From NCBI RefSeq assembly GCF_049739465.1, contig NZ_JBMHHY010000023.1, forward strand, positions 62,001 through 126,000: a DNA stretch of 64,000 nucleotides, given 5' to 3'. Positions within the stretch are counted from its first letter, which is position 1; each line of letters begins with the position of its first letter. Of the stretch, positions 25,473 through 33,327 are shown piece by piece. The translations under genes and the position numbers were made by a program. This DNA is from Embleya sp049739465. GTDB lineage: Bacteria; Actinomycetota; Actinomycetes; Streptomycetales; Streptomycetaceae. The notes beneath the pieces were generated by a model, which saw only the letters and a program-made list of their open reading frames with translations, did no database searches and was not told the origin of the DNA.

Positions 25473-26521
25473 GGGCCGAGCCGTCGATCGGATGCGCGCC
25501 GGGCTTCACGCAGGTGACGGGCTGGGCTGTTCCAGTGCGCGAACGTCCCGCTCAACCGCACGATCGGCGGGGCATGTTCGGGGCGGGCGAGCACCGCACC
25601 CGGTGCGATCAGGCGGACGATCAGGGCCATCCACGGCTGGTCGCCGGCTCCGCACGTCCAGAGCGTGCGGGCGTCGACCACGAGCATCTGGCCCGGGTGC
25701 AGGCCGATTGACGTTCCGTACCAACGCGGTCCCGGTCCGCGCCGCAGGGATACGGCCGATCCGGGTATGCGGGCGGCCGGGACCGACATTCGCCGAAGCC
25801 GGGGGAGTTGCCCGAACACGCCGCAGTGATGCCGGTAGTCGTGCCGGAGATATCCGCCGCCGGGGGTGTGCTCGGCGACACCCGCCCAGGCCGTGGGGTG
25901 TGACGTCGGGTCACGGGCGAGCAGGCACACCACGGTGATCGTGTGACGCGGATCGAGCAACAGGCCCGGCGCGTGGCCCTGTTGGTGCACCGGCACGCAA
26001 CCGACGGCCCCATCTCCGCGTACAAGGAGGCGGGTCGACTCGATCGCGATATCCGGACCGAGCAGGGCGATAGGAAGCTGGAGGCCGCAGCCGCCGGTCA
26101 GGACGTCGTGTACCCACTGCTGGTGCGCCATGTGGGGTTCGTCCACCCGCGCGTCCCCGGCGGCGATTTCCAGGCCGGTGGTCACGACCCGGCTCACCAG
26201 TCGCGGCTCGAACCGGGGCTCGCACCACCGATCCACGGCATGGCCCGACGCCCCGACAGGGGACGCAGCCCGCATGGAGAGATCGATGCGATTCCACCAG
26301 GGCGACGTGGGCGGCCGAACGGGCCCGCTGCGGTCATACGAGGCCGCGACCACGACACCTTCGAGGGGACGCCGTGCCCGCGACGGTCCGGCTCCGGGAG
26401 GGCGCACGGGCAGCGCGGCCCGGTCGGAGGGCGTGAGCGGTACGAGAACTTGCGAGCGCAACACTGCATCCCCACACGCGAGTTCGAGCGAATGAAAGCG
26501 AGAGATTCCCGGCGGCAACAT
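25469..26521 (-). CDS. 350-residue protein of unknown function
   Basis: ATG at 26521 lies two bases after the stop of the upstream 89-residue gene, so this start is preferred to one 90 bases upstream that would overlap it. The protein is rich in Pro, Arg, Trp and His, has no signal peptide or membrane segment, and I recognise no domain. Notable stretches are SPWWNRIDLSMR, HQQWVHDVLTGGCG, GGGYLRHDYRHHCGVFGQL and GDQPWMALIVRLIAPG. Codon use is less G/C-biased than in the core genes. It belongs to the divergent minus-strand train opposite the XRE-TPR gene. Confidence 0.5.
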   Translation of the reverse strand: MLPPGISRFHSLELACGDAVLRSQVLVPLTPSDRAALPVRPPGAGPSRARRPLEGVVVAASYDRSGPVRPPTSPWWNRIDLSMRAASPVGASGHAVDRWCEPRFEPRLVSRVVTTGLEIAAGDARVDEPHMAHQQWVHDVLTGGCGLQLPIALLGPDIAIESTRLLVRGDGAVGCVPVHQQGHAPGLLLDPRHTITVVCLLARDPTSHPTAWAGVAEHTPGGGYLRHDYRHHCGVFGQLPRLRRMSVPAARIPGSAVSLRRGPGPRWYGTSIGLHPGQMLVVDARTLWTCGAGDQPWMALIVRLIAPGAVLARPEHAPPIVRLSGTFAHWNSPARHLREARRASDRRLGP

Positions 26522-26523
26522 GC

Positions 26524-26793
26524 TCAGATCCGGTTCCGGATACGGAGGACCCGACCAAGTTCGCGATGTATCCGCACGGCTTGAGCCTCGGTCAGCCGAT
26601 CCAGATGCCACACACCGGTCTGGCGACCGGGCCCATATTCGTACGCGAACCGCAGCCCGATGGGCCTCTCGGGATCCGGCGTCGCCACGACCGTGACGGC
26701 CCCGACGTACAGACCGTCATCGTCGCGTCCCTCGACTCCAGCGGACCTCGACCCACCCGGGGAATCGGCCGTCACCACGCGAGCACCGCCCAT
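26524..26793 (-). CDS. 89-residue protein of unknown function
   Basis: A small soluble protein with a flexible acidic start and a compact C-terminal half (VGAVTVVATPDPERPIGLRF, then VWHLDRLTEAQAVRIHREL). It overlaps the upstream 132-residue frame by 22 bp and is followed after two bases by the 350-residue gene. Small proteins of this type often sit beside XRE regulators in Streptomyces, but I cannot name the family. Confidence 0.5.
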   Translation of the reverse strand: MGGARVVTADSPGGSRSAGVEGRDDDGLYVGAVTVVATPDPERPIGLRFAYEYGPGRQTGVWHLDRLTEAQAVRIHRELGRVLRIRNRI

Positions 26794-27170
26794 GCAGCCG
26801 TCGCTGTCACTGGCGCGCGCGACACCGCCGCGATGATCGCTGAGCGCCGTCCGTGGTCGCCACAGTCACCGAGTACGAAGGGCAGCAGCGCGCAGCGAGT
26901 TCCCCCGTCGGTGGCTACGACCACCACCCTGCTTCCCGCGCGGGCGAGGCCAGCTCGCACCCATGGGCTGTCGGCATGTCGAACAGTGCTGCTCATCGAT
27001 TCGGATATCGCCGGCTCGACGACGTCACTGGTCGTGGGAGGCACCCGCCACCGGAGCATCGCACCGGGCTGTCGGCAGCGGGGAACGTTCGCTGCAGGCG
27101 ACGGAGCTGTATCTACGAACTCGTGTCCAACAGGCGACGCCACCGGTTGATTGGGGTGAATGACCTTCAT
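26772..27170 (-). CDS. 132-residue protein of unknown function
   Basis: ATG at 27170 opens a frame that runs to TGA at 26772 and overlaps the next gene by 22 bp. The N-terminal half is polar; the C-terminal half contains RVVVVATDGGTRCALLPFVLG and ends in a hydrophobic stretch (SAIIAAVSRAPVTATAAWAV). It would be the first gene of the minus-strand train, 122 bp from the divergent XRE-TPR gene. No ribosome site is clear and no family is recognised, so it could be a chance frame. Confidence 0.4.
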   Translation of the reverse strand: MKVIHPNQPVASPVGHEFVDTAPSPAANVPRCRQPGAMLRWRVPPTTSDVVEPAISESMSSTVRHADSPWVRAGLARAGSRVVVVATDGGTRCALLPFVLGDCGDHGRRSAIIAAVSRAPVTATAAWAVLAW

Positions 27171-27292
27171 TGCCTCAGCGAACCGCGTGGAGCTGGTCCT
27201 CTCCACGGCATCGTCGCGGCACTCTTGATGCAGATCCGATGCACACGCTGGGCTACCTGGTAGTTCAGGGTGAAACAGGGAAAGGGGCCTCG

Positions 27293-28549
27293 GTGAGCCT
27301 CGCAGATCGGCGGAAACTCCTCGGCTACAGCCAGGAGTCCCTCGCCCATGCCCTCGGTGTCGATCGCACAACGGTGGGACGCTGGGAACGGGGAGACACC
27401 ACGCCCCAGCCCCAACTTCGCCCCAAAGTGGCTGAGTTGTTGCAAGTCGATCTCAGTGAACTCGACGCGTTGGTGCTCCCGGTCCAGTCCGCTCTCAAGA
27501 GGTTTATAGGGGCGCCGTCAGGTGAACCCTCCGACTCGGAGAGCATTGACGACATGATTCGACGCGACTTCCTGCGTGCGATTACCGTGGCAAGCGCTCT
27601 GGCTACCCTTCCTGTAGAGGAGGCAGAGGCACTGGCGGAGGGGGTTCGGCGAGGACACTCGTCCGATCACCTACGGATGAACGAACACCTGTGGCAGGTG
27701 TACCTGCGTGCGCGGACCAAAGGGTCTGTGTTCCCGATCGTGCGTGATCAGCTCTCCACGCTGAGAAGTTCGCTCGAAGGCGGGTCGGCCTCCGACTTCC
27801 GGGGACTGTGTGGCGCTGCGGGTGACCTCTTCCAACTTGCGGGCGAGTTGGCTTTCGACGGAGATCGCTATTCGGAGGCCACCGCTTGCTACACACTTGC
27901 CGCAACCGCGAGCAGGGATTCCGGATCGTTCGACCTGTGGGCATGTGCACTGGTGCGGCACGCGTATGTCGAATTGTACGAACAGCGCTATCGGCAGGCG
28001 GCTCGAACGCTGCTGGGCGCAGAGCGGGTTGCACGCCGTGGGGACACCACACTCTCGACACGCCACTGGGTGGCCTGCGTGCAGGCAGAGGCGTATGCCG
28101 GCCTCGGTGACCTGACGGCCTGCGAACGCGCGCTGGATGATGCGGAGCGGGTGGCCGAACTCGACGGCCCTGGCCACAACGGCGGTTGGCTTCGGTTCGA
28201 CGGTTCCCGACTCGCAGAGGAACGCGGCGCTCGCTATGTTCAGCTGGGGCGGCTCGACATGGCCGAACGGGTCTTGGTCGATGCCCTTGATCAAGCAGTG
28301 CTTGCACCCGGGCAGTCGTTCCGGCGACGCGCGGCTGTGCTTACCGATCTTGCGGCCATCGGGGCCAAGCGGCGGGATCCGGACCAGGTGGTGGCCTACG
28401 GTTGGGAAGCTCTTCGGCTGGCTCGTGAGTCCTCGTCCGGATACGTGGCCCGTAGGCTCCAAGGGCTGCTGATCGAGTTCGGACAACCGGCACATGATGA
28501 TCGGATCGCCGATCTGCGGGCCGAGATCATCGCACTGAATACGGCGTGA
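27293..28549 (+). CDS. XRE-family regulator with TPR-like C-terminal domain
   Basis: The 418-residue protein has an N-terminal HTH (LADRRKLLGYSQESLAHALG, then VDRTTVGRWERGDTTPQP) and a linker with the motif MIRRDFLRAITVASALATLP, well known in Streptomyces XRE regulators. The C-terminal 280 residues are helical repeats (DRYSEATACYTLAATASRDS, YRQAARTLLGAERVA, RLDMAERVLVDALDQA), which in such proteins bind peptides or partner proteins. GTG at 27293 follows AAGGGG. It is divergent from the accessory minus-strand train and 13 bp upstream of the 121-residue gene, so it may control both. Confidence 0.85.
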   Translation: MSLADRRKLLGYSQESLAHALGVDRTTVGRWERGDTTPQPQLRPKVAELLQVDLSELDALVLPVQSALKRFIGAPSGEPSDSESIDDMIRRDFLRAITVASALATLPVEEAEALAEGVRRGHSSDHLRMNEHLWQVYLRARTKGSVFPIVRDQLSTLRSSLEGGSASDFRGLCGAAGDLFQLAGELAFDGDRYSEATACYTLAATASRDSGSFDLWACALVRHAYVELYEQRYRQAARTLLGAERVARRGDTTLSTRHWVACVQAEAYAGLGDLTACERALDDAERVAELDGPGHNGGWLRFDGSRLAEERGARYVQLGRLDMAERVLVDALDQAVLAPGQSFRRRAAVLTDLAAIGAKRRDPDQVVAYGWEALRLARESSSGYVARRLQGLLIEFGQPAHDDRIADLRAEIIALNTA

Positions 28550-28562
28550 GGAGAGGGTAGAC

Positions 28563-28928
28563 ATGTCGGAGCACGACGGGGCACGACTGTTCCGCGAGAC
28601 GTGGATCTCAAGCGTGCACAAGCACTTCCCCGGCGAACCCAAGCCGGGATACGTGACGCCCTGGGACGACACTCCCGAGTGGGAACGCGCAGCCGCAGGC
28701 GCCGTGTACGAACAGGTGCGTCAGTTCCTGGACCTGAGCGAGGGTCACGCGGCCCGACTGACGCGCGAACAGAAGGGGCGATTCGTCGCCACCTGCTGGA
28801 CGGCGCAGATGTTCAGGCACTTCGAAGACCCGAAGCCCGGTTACGTCGCCGACTGGCCGGACCTGCCGAAGTGGCAACAGGAAACCGACGCCGACATCTT
28901 CGAGGCGATCGAAGGCTCCCCGAACTAA
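28563..28928 (+). CDS. 121-residue protein with an internal duplication
   Basis: ATG at 28563 is preceded by GGAGAGG and lies 13 bp after the XRE-TPR gene, so they form one operon. The protein consists of two similar halves: KPGYVTPWDDTPEWERAAAG (about 27-46) and KPGYVADWPDLPKWQQETDA (about 89-108), each preceded by a W-x-x-x-(V/M)-x-(K/R)-H-F helix and followed by an acidic helix. I do not know the function. Its partner role to the regulator is inferred from position. Confidence 0.7.
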   Translation: MSEHDGARLFRETWISSVHKHFPGEPKPGYVTPWDDTPEWERAAAGAVYEQVRQFLDLSEGHAARLTREQKGRFVATCWTAQMFRHFEDPKPGYVADWPDLPKWQQETDADIFEAIEGSPN

Positions 28929-29035
28929 CCGAAGCCCCGTCACGCTCTCCTCGCCTGCTTCGTGAGTGCTGTGGCGGGGCTTTCTGCCGAATGCCCTGCG
29001 TATCACGTCTGCGGATGACGCCCGTCGCGTAGGCC

Positions 29036-29168
29036 GCAGACAAGGAAGACGACCTTCCGTCTGGCGTCGGCCCGTGGCGAGGCGGGCACTGCGGTGGGTA
29101 TGGCGTACGGATACAACCTGTCCCCGGCCGCCGGGTGGTGGGACACGCTGACCGAACCCGTGCCCTTA
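29036..29168 (+). pseudogene. internal fragment of a GNAT acetyltransferase
   Basis: These 44 codons (RKTTFRLASARGEAGTAVGM, then AYGYNLSPAAGWWDTLTEPV) match residues about 54-96 of the complete GNAT at 31758-32318, with close to 90 percent nucleotide identity from 29041 to 29165. There is no start or stop, and the homology ends abruptly on both sides. It is therefore a remnant of a paralogue, or of a duplication that preceded insertion of the RCC1 and DUF397 genes. The rest of the gap 28929-29402 shows nothing recognisable. Confidence 0.75.
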
Positions 29169-29402
29169 CCGGCAGTTTTCGGGAAACCAACTGGCCGCCA
29201 TATCGCTACTCTTCGTAGTTCAGTGGCGTGTTGGCGAGAGTGGGCCGATTCGAACAGTGGGCTCTCGCGGGATGTGCCGCGGATCGGGTGGGTGGAGGTG
29301 CGGCGGGGCTGCCGGAGGAACTGTCGGGCTGCTCGTTTCACCATGTGTGGGAGCCCGCGCGGTCTCGACAGGGAACGCTGTCGAGACCACGCCGAGAGTG
29401 GC

Positions 29403-30509
29403 TCAGTTGGCCATGCTGAAGTCGCCGCCCACAGGGGCGGCGATCTTGTCGATGCCCGTCAGGGCGGTGAGCGTGGTGACCGGGGTGGCGCTGTCGGTGG
29501 TGGTGCCGTTCCCGAGCTGGCCGGAGCCGTTGGCGCCCCAGGAGCGCACGCTGCCGTCGCTCAGCAGCACAACGGTGTGCTCGCGACCACACGTCGCCAG
29601 CCGAATGCCGGCCAGGCCCCGCACCGTGACGGGCTTGTTGCGGGAGTCGGTGGTGCCGTCGCCGAGCTGGCCCGAGGCGTTGTGTCCCCAGGCGATGAGG
29701 GCACCGTCGGTGCCGGTCACGGCGATGCTGTGGTTGGCGCCTGCCGCGATCAGCGAGACGGGCCCGGACCCGATCGCCGTCTCGACGGGCGCGTACCGGT
29801 TCTCCGTGGTTCCGTCACCGAGCTGACCGGTTGCGTTGTGGCCCCAGGCCCTCACCGTGTTTCCGCTGCCGCCGGGCTCTCCGACGAGAGCGAGGTTGTG
29901 GTCGCCGCCGGCGGCGATCCGGGTCACCCCGGTCAGGCCGCCGACAAGGGCGGGCACGTTGCGGCCGGCCGAAGTACCGTCGCCGAGCTGGCCTTTGATG
30001 TTGCAGCCCCAGGCCCAGACGGTGCCGTCCTCGCGGAGCGCGATGCAGTGGCCGAGTCCGGCGGAGATCGCCACCACCTTGTCGAGGCCCTCGACCCGGA
30101 CCGGCACGGAGGAGTCCATGTTGGTGCCGTTACCGAGCTGGCCGTGGTTGTTCCTGCCCCAGGAGACCATCGTGCGGTCGGCCAGCAGGGCCAGGCTGTG
30201 GCCGCCGCCGGCTGCGATGTCGGTGGCGGTGGAGAGGTTGACGACCTGGCCGGGCGCGTTGTGGCCGAACACGCTGCCGTCGCCGAGCTGCCCGGAGCTG
30301 TTGCCGCCCCAGGACAGCACGGTGCGATCCGTCAGCAGAGCCAGCCCGTGGCCGTTGGCGGGCCCGGCTCCACCGGCGGCGATCTTCACCACCTCGGCGC
30401 TGGTCAGCCCGAGCACGGTGGTGGCGGTGGTGCGGAAGTCGGTCCAGGTACCGTCACCGAGCTGGCCGGCACGGTTGTTGCCCCAGGACTTCACGCGCTT
30501 CTCTGCCAT
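29403..30509 (-). CDS. RCC1-repeat beta-propeller protein
   Basis: The 368-residue protein consists of seven repeats of about 50 residues, each with the RCC1 signature, for example SWGNNRAGQLGDG, SWGGNSSGQLGDG, AWGCNIKGQLGDG and SWGANGSGQLGNG, so it should fold as a seven-bladed propeller. There is no signal peptide or membrane segment; it is predicted to be cytoplasmic, whereas many bacterial RCC1 proteins are secreted. ATG at 30509 is chosen because GAGGAG precedes it; the frame also contains an ATG six bases upstream. No partner gene is evident. Confidence 0.88.
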   Translation of the reverse strand: MAEKRVKSWGNNRAGQLGDGTWTDFRTTATTVLGLTSAEVVKIAAGGAGPANGHGLALLTDRTVLSWGGNSSGQLGDGSVFGHNAPGQVVNLSTATDIAAGGGHSLALLADRTMVSWGRNNHGQLGNGTNMDSSVPVRVEGLDKVVAISAGLGHCIALREDGTVWAWGCNIKGQLGDGTSAGRNVPALVGGLTGVTRIAAGGDHNLALVGEPGGSGNTVRAWGHNATGQLGDGTTENRYAPVETAIGSGPVSLIAAGANHSIAVTGTDGALIAWGHNASGQLGDGTTDSRNKPVTVRGLAGIRLATCGREHTVVLLSDGSVRSWGANGSGQLGNGTTTDSATPVTTLTALTGIDKIAAPVGGDFSMAN

Positions 30510-30939
30510 CAACATCTCCTCGGCAAGTCGGTGAACCGCCCACGCGCCCCACTCACGCGCATCCTCCCCGCCACGACGAGGCAGGGTCCGCGCGCCAAAC
30601 CGATCTTCACTCGAATGGGGGGACTTCCCCGTGGGCCGGTTGCAGTCCCTACGGCCTCACCCGACCGTGAGAACCCCTCCCCGGCCCCTGCGCGGCTTCT
30701 CCGAGAATCGATCGGCGCGCTTCCGATGCTGCCCGTCCTGCGGGCTGGGAGCACAGGCCGGGGGTGACGCAACGTGCAACCGGCCGCCGGTGGGGAGTGG
30801 TCATGTCCACCGGCGGGGTGCCAAATCTGGCCGTTCACGGGGAAGTCCGGCCGGCCGGCCGGCCGCTGTCACCAAGGGGTGCAGCGTCGCGAAGATAGTC
30901 GTGCACTCATCAGCGCCACTCTGAGAGAACTGGACTGAC
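30510..30939. other. divergent gap before the DUF397 genes
   Basis: A 430-base gap between RCC1 (minus) and the first DUF397 gene (plus). It should hold both promoters, but no convincing -10/-35 pair was seen. CCGGCCGG-type tandem sequence occurs at about 30849-30865. No gene is supported. Confidence 0.3.
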
Positions 30940-31131
30940 ATGAGCATGCCTCTGGACCCGCAAGCTCGCGCGTGGAGGAAGAGCCGGTACTCGAACGTCG
31001 ATGGTGACTGTGTGGAGGGCTGTGCCCTTGACCGGCGGGCACTCGTTCGTGACAGCAAGCATCGCAGTCGCGGGTACCTGACGGTCACGGATGCCTCATG
31101 GAGCAGTCTTGTCCGGGTTCTGAAGATTTGA
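30940..31131 (+). CDS. DUF397 domain protein (first of three)
   Basis: The 63-residue protein shows the DUF397 pattern: WRKSRYSNVDGDCVEGC, then LVRDSKHRSRGYLTV and a final WSSLVRVLK. DUF397 proteins are small partners of XRE-type regulators in actinomycete development and secondary metabolism. Unlike most members it has a second Cys close to the first. No XRE gene is directly adjacent; the nearest is 27293-28549. Confidence 0.9.
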   Translation: MSMPLDPQARAWRKSRYSNVDGDCVEGCALDRRALVRDSKHRSRGYLTVTDASWSSLVRVLKI

Positions 31132-31205
31132 TCCGCTGGGCGAACATGCCTTGCAGAGAGTTGATTTGATCGAATTCATTGGGCAACGGCAAGCAAGGGA
31201 CACGA

Positions 31206-31397
31206 GTGATCAACAAGCAGCCCACCTGGCGGAAATCCACTTACAGCGGCGGCGGCGGAAACGAATGCGTAGAGGTGGCACAGATACGCGCCGCTATCGG
31301 AGTCCGCGACTCCAAGGACACCAGCCGTCGGATCATCGAGTACGACGCCACTGCCTGGTCCCGGTTCGCGGCATACCTTGTTGATCACATCGAGTAG
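31206..31397 (+). CDS. DUF397 domain protein (second of three)
   Basis: The 63-residue protein contains WRKSTYSGGGGNECVEVAQI, GVRDSKDTSRRIIEYDATAW and a short C-terminal helix, a canonical DUF397 layout. GTG at 31206 is preferred because AAGGGA lies five bases before it; a TTG at 31179 is in frame but has no ribosome site. It follows the first copy by 74 bp. Confidence 0.88.
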   Translation: MINKQPTWRKSTYSGGGGNECVEVAQIRAAIGVRDSKDTSRRIIEYDATAWSRFAAYLVDHIE

Positions 31398-31434
31398 ACC
31401 GCCATCTGCTGTATCGCCGACAGATTGGGCAGCC

Positions 31435-31620
31435 GTGAACAGCAACATCAACAACCGCGCCTGGCGCAAGTCGCGTGTGAGTAACGGGAATCAGGCATGT
31501 GTCGAGGTCGCCCCCCTCGACGACACCACCGGCGTCCGCGACACGGAAGCCCGCCGCCGAGGACACATCGAGATCACACCCACTTCGTGGTCGACCCTGC
31601 TCGAGACGCTCAAGGGCTAA
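31435..31620 (+). CDS. DUF397 domain protein (third of three)
   Basis: The 61-residue protein has WRKSRVSNGNQACVEVAPLD, GVRDTEARRRGHIEITPTSW and STLLETLKG, again DUF397. GTG at 31435 fits the length of the neighbours. It lies 37 bp after the second copy, so at least the last two are probably cotranscribed. The three copies differ at more than half of their positions, so they are not a recent tandem duplication. Confidence 0.85.
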   Translation: MNSNINNRAWRKSRVSNGNQACVEVAPLDDTTGVRDTEARRRGHIEITPTSWSTLLETLKG

Positions 31621-31757
31621 GCATCAGCCGAGCCTGTCGCCGAGCACCCGCGACCGCCCCCGCTACCCGACCACCAAACTGGATGGGGCGCGATGCATTG
31701 CGCCGCGCCCCATCCATCTACCGGGCCACCAAGAACGCGACGTGGGGTGAGCGGGCT

Positions 31758-32318
31758 GTGGGCGTAGTGAGGTTCGAGGTCCATCGGGGGCTGGCGGCGG
31801 CGGAGTTCGAGGCGGAGGCCGGGGCGGTCTACGCTGCGGTGTTCGCGGAGGCGCCGTACGCCAAGACGCCCGCCGAGGTCACCGCGAACGCCACCCGCTT
31901 TCGCACTCAGACGAGGAAGACCACCTTCCGCCTGGCGTTGGCCCGTGACGAGGTGGGCGCCGTGGTGGGTATGGCGTACGGATACAACCTCTCCCCGGCC
32001 ACCGGCTGGTGGGACACCCTGACCGAACCCGTGCCCGTGCCCGAGGAGTTGCGCCGCGAGACCGGTGACCGCACATTCGGCCTGATCGAACTCGCCGTCC
32101 TCGCCGCCCACCGCCGGGCCGGCGTCGGGCGGGCCCTGCACGCGGCGGTCTTGCGTGGGGGCACCCACGAACGGGTGCTGCTCAACGCCCGACCGGACGC
32201 CGGCCCGGCCCAGGCGCTGTACCGCAGCCTGGGCTACCGGCGCGTGGGTGCCGCGCATCCGTGGCGCGGCGCGATCCTGCACGACGTCCTGCTCCTGGAC
32301 CCGGCCGCGCCGCGTTAG
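31758..32318 (+). CDS. GNAT-family N-acetyltransferase
   Basis: The 186-residue protein has the GNAT acetyl-CoA site in the form LAVLAAHRRAGVGRALHAAV (about 115-134) and a C-terminal ALYRSLGYRRVG. The acceptor is unknown. GTG at 31758 gives the best N-terminal fit (VVRFEVHRGLAAAEFEAEAG). A decayed internal copy of this gene lies 2.7 kb upstream at 29036-29168, on the other side of the RCC1 and DUF397 genes. Confidence 0.85.
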   Translation: MGVVRFEVHRGLAAAEFEAEAGAVYAAVFAEAPYAKTPAEVTANATRFRTQTRKTTFRLALARDEVGAVVGMAYGYNLSPATGWWDTLTEPVPVPEELRRETGDRTFGLIELAVLAAHRRAGVGRALHAAVLRGGTHERVLLNARPDAGPAQALYRSLGYRRVGAAHPWRGAILHDVLLLDPAAPR

Positions 32319-32642
32319 AACCGGTTCCGACGGCAGGGTGCCTTGCACCGGCTCCGATTGTGAGCGAGCTGATCGGCTGATCCGGGGCCGCACTCGTCAG
32401 CTGCGACCCAACCGCCGAGCCGCTTTCCTGCTCATCGCCACCGCAAGCAGCACGGCCCCCAACGCCACCTGCTCCGCGCCCTGCTCGTCCTGACGAACCT
32501 CGAACTCGACCGCTGACAGACGATCAAGACCGAAGACAGCCGCTCACGACCGGCACGAGCACCACGAACCCCGCCACACCGGCAGCGGCACCAGCGAAAA
32601 CCAAGATGGTGGATCTTCAGTGAAGATCCGACCGGACCTCGG
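32319..32642. other. gap without recognised gene
   Basis: A 324-base convergent gap between the GNAT gene and the DUF1330 gene. I see no gene, repeat or convincing terminator hairpin here. Confidence 0.3.
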
Positions 32643-32936
32643 TCAGTCGATGCCTTCGACGATGCGGAAGTCGCGCTCGACGCCGTCGGAGAGGGCAACC
32701 AGCGCCTCCTGGTAGGCCGCACTCTCGTGCGCCGCGACGGCCTGCTCGAAGCTGTCGAACTCGATCAGGAGGGTGCGCTCGGCGATTCCCGCGTCATGCG
32801 CCACGACCCGACTGCCACGGGTGAGGATCCGACCGCCCCCGGCCGCGACGGCCGGACCGGCCAGCTTGGTGTAGGCAGCCAGCTTCTCAGGGTCTGAAAT
32901 GGTGCGGTAGGCGCTGACCCAGTAGCCCTTGGGCAT
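32643..32936 (-). CDS. DUF1330 family protein
   Basis: The 97-residue protein is a dimeric alpha+beta-barrel-like protein: KGYWVSAYRTISDPEKLAAY at the N-terminus, GGRILTRG, RTLLIEFDSFEQAVAAHES and a final RDFRIVEG strand, all typical of DUF1330. The biochemical role of the family is not established. ATG at 32936 has GGAGGTTCC immediately upstream on the minus strand. Confidence 0.9.
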   Translation of the reverse strand: MPKGYWVSAYRTISDPEKLAAYTKLAGPAVAAGGGRILTRGSRVVAHDAGIAERTLLIEFDSFEQAVAAHESAAYQEALVALSDGVERDFRIVEGID

Positions 32937-33121
32937 GGAACCTCCAGTGTTGGGACGAGTGCATCTGACTTACGGGTTGGTCTCGGACGAGCCTCGGCGG
33001 CGGGCGAGGGCGGGGCTTGTCCGCGTCGTGATCGCCATGGCGCCGATGCCGACCAGTGCCGCGGTGGAGTAGGCGCTGTCGTCGGGGGAGAGGTGGCCGG
33101 GGCCGGTGCCCGCAGCGAGGA

Positions 33122-33259
33122 TCAGGCGGGCTCCGGGTTACGGTGCAATACGCGGAACAGCGCGAGTGGCTCGTGCGGCACACCCGGCGGCATCCATCGG
33201 CGGAGCGCCCGGTCGACGTCGGCGGTGTAGGGCGGGGTGAGTGGTTCGATGCGTGGCGT
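33122..33259 (-). pseudogene. carboxymuconolactone decarboxylase-like gene fragment with lost start codon
   Basis: The minus strand reads PRIEPLTPPYTADVDRALRR and then WMPPGVPHEPLALFRVLHRNPEPA before a stop, matching the N-terminus of carboxymuconolactone decarboxylase/AhpD-like proteins, which are normally over 130 residues. AGGAGG lies seven bases before codon ACG (33257-33259), exactly where ATG is expected, so the start has been lost by one base change. Downstream, 32970-33121 encodes an unrelated-looking C-terminal tail (DDSAYSTAALVGIGAMAITT) in another frame. It is divergent from the HxlR regulator, its presumed former partner. Confidence 0.65.
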
Positions 33260-33273
33260 CGCGACACCTCCTG

Positions 33274-33313
33274 CTTCGATTTTCGAATCACTATAATGCT
33301 TCGAGAATCGAAG
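33274..33313. promoter_or_regulatory. HxlR operator and promoter
   Basis: CTTCGATTTTCGAA (33274-33287) and TTCGAGAATCGAAG (33300-33313) form a 14-bp inverted repeat with one mismatch. Between the arms is TATAAT (33292-33297), a perfect -10 box for the HxlR gene. A dimer bound to the arms would cover the promoter, so autoregulation and control of the divergent gene are expected. Confidence 0.75.
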
Positions 33314-33327
33314 CGCAAGGAGTGAGT

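Noticed and set aside
22884..26793. Lanthipeptide-like cluster (kinase-fold enzymes plus a small cysteine peptide)
   Set aside because: There is no cyclase, lyase, protease or exporter gene, and the small peptide is a plain membrane helix without a leader/core pattern.
32970..33121. C-terminal membrane-protein fragment next to the decarboxylase-like pseudogene
   Set aside because: The frame is short and begins after a stop; it may be a relic, but no family could be assigned.
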